DNA of 25,794 nucleotides from Pseudomonadota bacterium (GTDB lineage: Bacteria > Pseudomonadota > Alphaproteobacteria > Caulobacterales > Caulobacteraceae), in the NCBI GenBank assembly GCA_023433655.1, contig JAEYUE010000159.1, forward strand, positions 1 to 25,794, in the 5' to 3' direction. The notes beneath the pieces are model-generated. The model had not been told where the DNA came from, did not search any database, and worked only from the letters and a program-made list of their open reading frames with translations. A program made the translations under genes and the position numbers. Below are positions 23,022 to 25,794 of this stretch, in pieces. Position 1 is the first letter of the stretch; every line of letters starts with the position of its first letter.

Positions 23022-23518
23022 TCAGAGCCCTCTCCATGGCCCCTCGCCCCTGGACGGAGCGTTGGTGACCCCAGTTATGCCGCTGACTGCGGCGGGAGGA
23101 CCGTCGGAGTCAGTTGGGAAGCCAGCGTTCGCCATCATCTCGGATAAGGGCTCGGCCCTCTGGATCGCGCGACCCGAGATCTCGACGAAGGCGGCGGTGA
23201 CGAGCAAGAGCTTCAACGCGATGCTTACGGGTTCGCCGATGAACACGCGGCCCTCGCCTGTCGGCTTCTCCTTCCGAACTAGGCCCTTTCGCTGATCCAA
23301 CGCTGACCAAATCTTGCGGATTTCATCGTCAGTGAGGACGCGTTGCCTCGGCGCCTCCTCGCCAAGAGCAACAGTCTTGAAGATAGGATTCACTGCAAGC
23401 TGGCCATCAGCGATGGCAAAATTGAACATCTGCCTGAGCAAGGCGCGCACCTTGTTCGAGGTGGATTCCCGGCCAGTCGTTACGAGGGTCCTGAGAACCT
23501 TGGAAATGATTGACGCAC
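23022..23518 (-). pseudogene. tyrosine recombinase (integrase) fragment
   Basis: The minus strand from about 23518 reads ASIISKVLRTLVTTGRESTS, NKVRALLRQMFNFAIADGQL, AVNPIFKTVALGEEAPRQRV, LTDDEIRKIWSAL and IALKLLLVTAA. This is the core-binding domain and first part of the catalytic domain of a P4-type/phage tyrosine integrase. The normal continuation (QRRGE with the first catalytic Arg) is lost at about 23215, replaced by unrelated residues, and no HxxR or catalytic Tyr is present. The N-terminal arm-binding domain is also absent: the homology ends where the cupin gene begins. It is an internal piece and cannot recombine DNA. It is direct evidence that a mobile element once inserted near here. 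Confidence 0.8.
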
Positions 23519-23796
23519 GCCATCGACCTTGCTGAAAGATACGACCTCATCGCCGAACATTGGCGGCCCTGGATCGTGGCCGAGCTGAAGGGCCAGGTGC
23601 TGAAGCTCGTCAAAATTCATGGCGAGTTCCCGTGGCACGTCCACGAAACAGCCGACGAGATGCTTCTCGTGTTCGATGGTCGGATCAGGCTGGAGTTCAG
23701 GGACCGCGTGATCGCCCTGACCCGCGGACAGTGCGCGGTCGTGCCCGGGGGATCGAGCATCGGCCCGTCGCGGAGGAGCCAGCTCAGATCTAGACA
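23510..23796 (+). pseudogene. cupin-domain protein, frameshifted and truncated
   Basis: From TTG 23510 the plus strand reads IDLAERYDLIAEHWRPWIVA, ELKGQVLKLVKIHGEFPWHV and HETADEMLLVFDGRIRLEF, a small RmlC-type cupin with its first metal motif (GEF.WH.H...DE). At about 23741-23750 the frame shifts: one extra C in GTGCCC would give VPRGIEHRPVAEEPAQI, as in intact relatives. A TAG ends that frame at 23796, about 15-20 residues short of normal length. The 5' end overlaps the end of the integrase fragment, so its original start and promoter may have been lost. Function of intact homologues is unknown. Confidence 0.75.
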
Positions 23797-23887
23797 GTCC
23801 CGCGCGGCGTCGGCGAGCCGACGGTGCCTGCCCTTTGATCCGGTGAGGCGCGGCCAGTGCGTCCGCGCGCCGACGGAGCCCATACCC

Positions 23888-24325
23888 TCACCGATCGGGA
23901 GCCTGACTGTCGAACGGATCGTAGCTCCCGAATGTCCAGGCATGGCCTTCCAGGTCGCGGGCGCTGTAGCTGCGGCCCCCGTAGGACTGGTCCTCGGGCT
24001 CCAGGAAAATGTCGGCGCCGGCTTTGCGCGCCCGCTCGGCGTGCCCGTCCACATCGTCCAGCACCACATAGAGGGACTGGGTATTGCCCCCGGCCTCGCG
24101 CACGGTGCGGAGCGGCGCGATCTCGGCGAATGGCGTAGCCTTGGCCGACGCCAGCATCACCATCTGGTCCGCGAACAACAGTTCCGCGTGCTGGACGCAA
24201 GACGGATCGTTCTGGTCGAGGGACACCGCGTGGGCGGTAAATCCGAAGGCGTCGCACAGGAAGCGGATGGCGTCCGGGGCGTTCTCGTAGCGGAGATTGG
24301 GGATGATGGCGGGGCGAACAGGCAT
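23888..24325 (-). CDS. VOC (glyoxalase/bleomycin-resistance fold) protein, PhnB-like
   Basis: 145 residues. IIPNLRYENAPDAIRFLCDA with FGF is the first beta-alpha-beta-beta-beta module opening of YdcI/PhnB-like VOC proteins; VQHAELLFADQMVMLAS, SLYVVLDDVDGHAERARKAG and EDQSYGGRSYSARDLEGHAW complete the two modules. Metal-ligand candidates are His25-equivalent positions and the Glu of LEGHAW-type strands, but the activity of such proteins ranges widely. ATG 24325 follows AAGGAG by 7 bases. It is the last gene of the VOC-AraC-VOC run, 69 bases after the AraC stop. Confidence 0.88.
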   Translation of the reverse strand: MPVRPAIIPNLRYENAPDAIRFLCDAFGFTAHAVSLDQNDPSCVQHAELLFADQMVMLASAKATPFAEIAPLRTVREAGGNTQSLYVVLDDVDGHAERARKAGADIFLEPEDQSYGGRSYSARDLEGHAWTFGSYDPFDSQAPDR

Positions 24326-24394
24326 GGGTGGCTCCTTGTCGGATCACGACTCTGCATGACGCCGAGGAGCGGGTCTTGGACCGTTGCGCCGACT

Positions 24395-25252
24395 TCAATC
24401 GCGGAAACCGCCGCCAGGAAGGAGCCGGGCGCGAAGATCGGACGGGGTCGTCCGGGCGAAACGGGACACCGCCCGGGCCAGATGCGGCTGGTCGGCGTAT
24501 CCCGCATGTGCGGCCATTTCCGCCAGGCTGAGGTGTGGCCAAGCCTGCAGCAGGTCCGCAAAACGCTCGAAGCGCAACAGGGAGAGGTATTCGCGGGGCA
24601 ACAGCCCCGTCGTGTCGCGAAGGCGTCGCGCCAGCCGTTTGCGGCTCCACCCCAATTCGGCGGCTATGGCTCCGACGGCGCGCCGCCTCGAGAGGGCCGT
24701 GAGGACTTCGCGCAGGGGATCGGAGGCAGGCGCGTTCACAAGGCGTTTGACGAGAGCCTCGTCCAGCAGAGCCCGCTTCTGCTCGGGTGATTTCGTCCCG
24801 AGAAGACGATGCCCGAGATCGCTCGCCCCCGTTTCGGGCAGATCGCTCAGGCGGACCACCCGATCGATGAGCTCGGCCATCGGCAGCCCGAACAGCCGGC
24901 CCTGGGAGATGAGACACATATGCACGTGCACGCCTTCCATTTCTCCCAACGCGCGCGAGTACGAGGTGGCGCGCGAGGCACCCCCGATGACGCCGTCCCC
25001 CGCGGGGACTCTGTGGGCGAGCCCCCGGGCGTCGACAATCTCCAACGGCCGTCCGAGGTTGATGATGAAGACGCCCCGGGTGGAGGCGAGCTCCCTGCGG
25101 GTCAGGCAGGTGGGTGCGAATTCGGACCACCAACTGTAGCGGTCCACATGGGCGGCGAGCGGCGCGGCTGGACGCCAGTTCGTCCGCTGCAGCGGGGAGG
25201 GGAGGGCCGCGCTGGTCGTCGGGCTGAGGTCGGTACTAGTCCGGTCGGCCAT
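24395..25252 (-). CDS. AraC family transcriptional regulator
   Basis: 285 residues. The C-terminal 100 residues carry the two helix-turn-helices of AraC/XylS: VGAIAAELGWSRKRLARRLR with DTTGLLPREYLSLLRFERFA, then SLAEMAAHAGYADQPHLARA and FARTTPSDLRARL. The N-terminal part (WWSEFAPTCLTRRELASTRG, VFIINLGRPLEIVDARG, VHVHMCLISQGRLFGLPMAE) is a ligand-binding domain of unknown specificity. ATG 25252 overlaps the upstream VOC gene by 17 bases and has GAGG about 8 bases before it; the frame open to 25390 is antisense-free but lies in the VOC gene and is not used. A regulator sandwiched between two VOC genes probably controls its own operon. Confidence 0.88.
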   Translation of the reverse strand: MADRTSTDLSPTTSAALPSPLQRTNWRPAAPLAAHVDRYSWWSEFAPTCLTRRELASTRGVFIINLGRPLEIVDARGLAHRVPAGDGVIGGASRATSYSRALGEMEGVHVHMCLISQGRLFGLPMAELIDRVVRLSDLPETGASDLGHRLLGTKSPEQKRALLDEALVKRLVNAPASDPLREVLTALSRRRAVGAIAAELGWSRKRLARRLRDTTGLLPREYLSLLRFERFADLLQAWPHLSLAEMAAHAGYADQPHLARAVSRFARTTPSDLRARLLPGGGFRD

Positions 25253-25622
25253 GATACACGGCCTCGAGATTGCTACCGTCCGGATCGAGTACGAACGCCC
25301 CGTAGTAGCCTTGATGGTAGTGCGGGCGCGGACCCGGGGCGCCGTTGTCTCGTCCACCCGCCGCCAATGCCGCGCGGTGGAAGGCGTCAACGGCGGTCGA
25401 ATCCCGGGCGGCGAAGGCGATGTGAATCCTGCCCGTCACCGGGTCCCCAGTGGCGAGCCACATGAAGGGCTTGTATCCGCACCCGAAGCCGACGTGATCG
25501 GGGGCGGCCTCCGTCCCGCCGTAGGATTTGAGGCGCACGATCCCCAAGGGCGCGAGGGCATCGGTGTAGAAACGGAGCGAACGCGCCATGTCCCTCACGG
25601 TGATGCTGACGTGATCCAGCAT
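25236..25622 (-). CDS. VOC family protein
   Basis: 128 residues. MLDHVSITVRDMARSLRFYT is the classic VOC opening with metal-ligand His4; later HVGFGCGYKPFMWLA, GRIHIAFAARDSTAVDAFHR with a second candidate His, and YGAFVLDPDGSNLEAVYHG with Glu in the final strand match glyoxalase/dioxygenase relatives (H-H-E pattern). Substrate unknown. ATG 25622 is preceded by GAGGAGGATCC, a strong ribosome binding site. Its 3' end overlaps the AraC start, so the two are translationally linked; it is 40 bases downstream of the partial gene at the right edge. Confidence 0.9.
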   Translation of the reverse strand: MLDHVSITVRDMARSLRFYTDALAPLGIVRLKSYGGTEAAPDHVGFGCGYKPFMWLATGDPVTGRIHIAFAARDSTAVDAFHRAALAAGGRDNGAPGPRPHYHQGYYGAFVLDPDGSNLEAVYHGRPD

Positions 25623-25662
25623 GGATCCTCCTCGGTTTGGCCTGACTGGGAGGGACCGACGG

Positions 25663-25794
25663 CTAATGATTCGCCGCGAGATACGCCGCGTACCAGTCGC
25701 GGAATTCTTCCGCCTTTCCGAACTCCGGCAGCCTTTCCGAGAGGGCGGCTATGACGTCCTTGGGCCGCACCGCTTCGAGGGCGATGATTTCCGG
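25663..25794 (-). CDS. C-terminus of an unidentified protein, cut by the window edge
   Basis: The last 43 residues of a minus-strand gene are visible, ending in FRDWYAAYLAANH and preceded by VRPKDVIAALSERLPEF. The composition is that of a real soluble protein with G/C-rich third positions. I do not recognise a family from so short a piece. It ends 40 bases before the VOC gene and probably belongs to the same transcript. Confidence 0.6.
   Translation of the reverse strand, partial: PEIIALEAVRPKDVIAALSERLPEFGKAEEFRDWYAAYLAANH

Noticed and set aside
23797..25133. Long minus-strand frame through the VOC and AraC genes
   Set aside because: Arginine-rich out-of-frame translation of two well-supported genes.
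1..25794. CRISPR arrays, rRNA genes, complete tRNA genes, complete insertion sequences
   Set aside because: No regularly spaced repeats, rRNA segments, full cloverleaf or transposase with terminal repeats were seen.

Overview
The window is GC-rich DNA with strong G/C preference at third codon positions. A large TonB-dependent receptor, a TPR/2OG-Fe(II) oxygenase, a LytS/LytTR-type two-component pair, Tat-like leaders and small GNAT, GFA, DUF1203, DoxX and VOC genes all fit an alphaproteobacterium, probably of the Caulobacterales type. That placement is inference from gene content; no rRNA gene is present to settle it.

Layout. 1-2306: a frameshifted alpha/beta-hydrolase running off the left edge, a GNAT acetyltransferase and an exported esterase. 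2307-3421: decayed DNA holding a 45-base piece resembling the 3' half of tRNA-Arg and an excalibur-domain remnant. 3422-6221: an exported class C beta-lactamase-like serine hydrolase, a badly decayed PhoD-like phosphatase, a small helix-hairpin-helix protein and a DUF1579-like protein. 6222-7433: mostly relic DNA, with a piece resembling the C-terminus of a TraG/VirD4 coupling protein. 7434-10128: an exported NTF2-like protein, an AraC regulator and a small membrane protein. 10129-12187: a regulatory gap followed by an overlapping sensor kinase/LytTR regulator pair; the gap has a good LytTR-type operator and an 18-bp tandem repeat. 12516-14072: a class A beta-lactamase lipoprotein convergent with an NTF2-like gene. 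14344-18841: the TonB-dependent receptor followed by a TPR/2OG oxygenase, with a long hairpin between them. 19086-21429: DUF1203, GFA and DoxX genes and a decayed PEP-mutase/isocitrate-lyase-family gene, all on the minus strand. 21429-23006: a dienelactone-hydrolase homologue that lacks its nucleophile, and an AAC(6')-like acetyltransferase. 23022-23796: an integrase fragment abutting a broken cupin gene. 23888-25794: a compact minus-strand run of VOC, AraC and VOC genes behind a partial gene.

Two themes stand out. First, intact genes alternate with relics (hydrolase, excalibur, PhoD, tra, PEP mutase, integrase, cupin). With the tRNA-like half and the integrase piece, this reads as old, eroding island territory, although some single-base frameshifts could be sequencing errors. 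Second, there are two candidate functional modules worth study: the LytTR circuit with its own apparent operator, and the receptor/oxygenase pair. Three hydrolytic or acetyltransferase genes of resistance-related families also lie here, but no resistance phenotype can be claimed from sequence alone.
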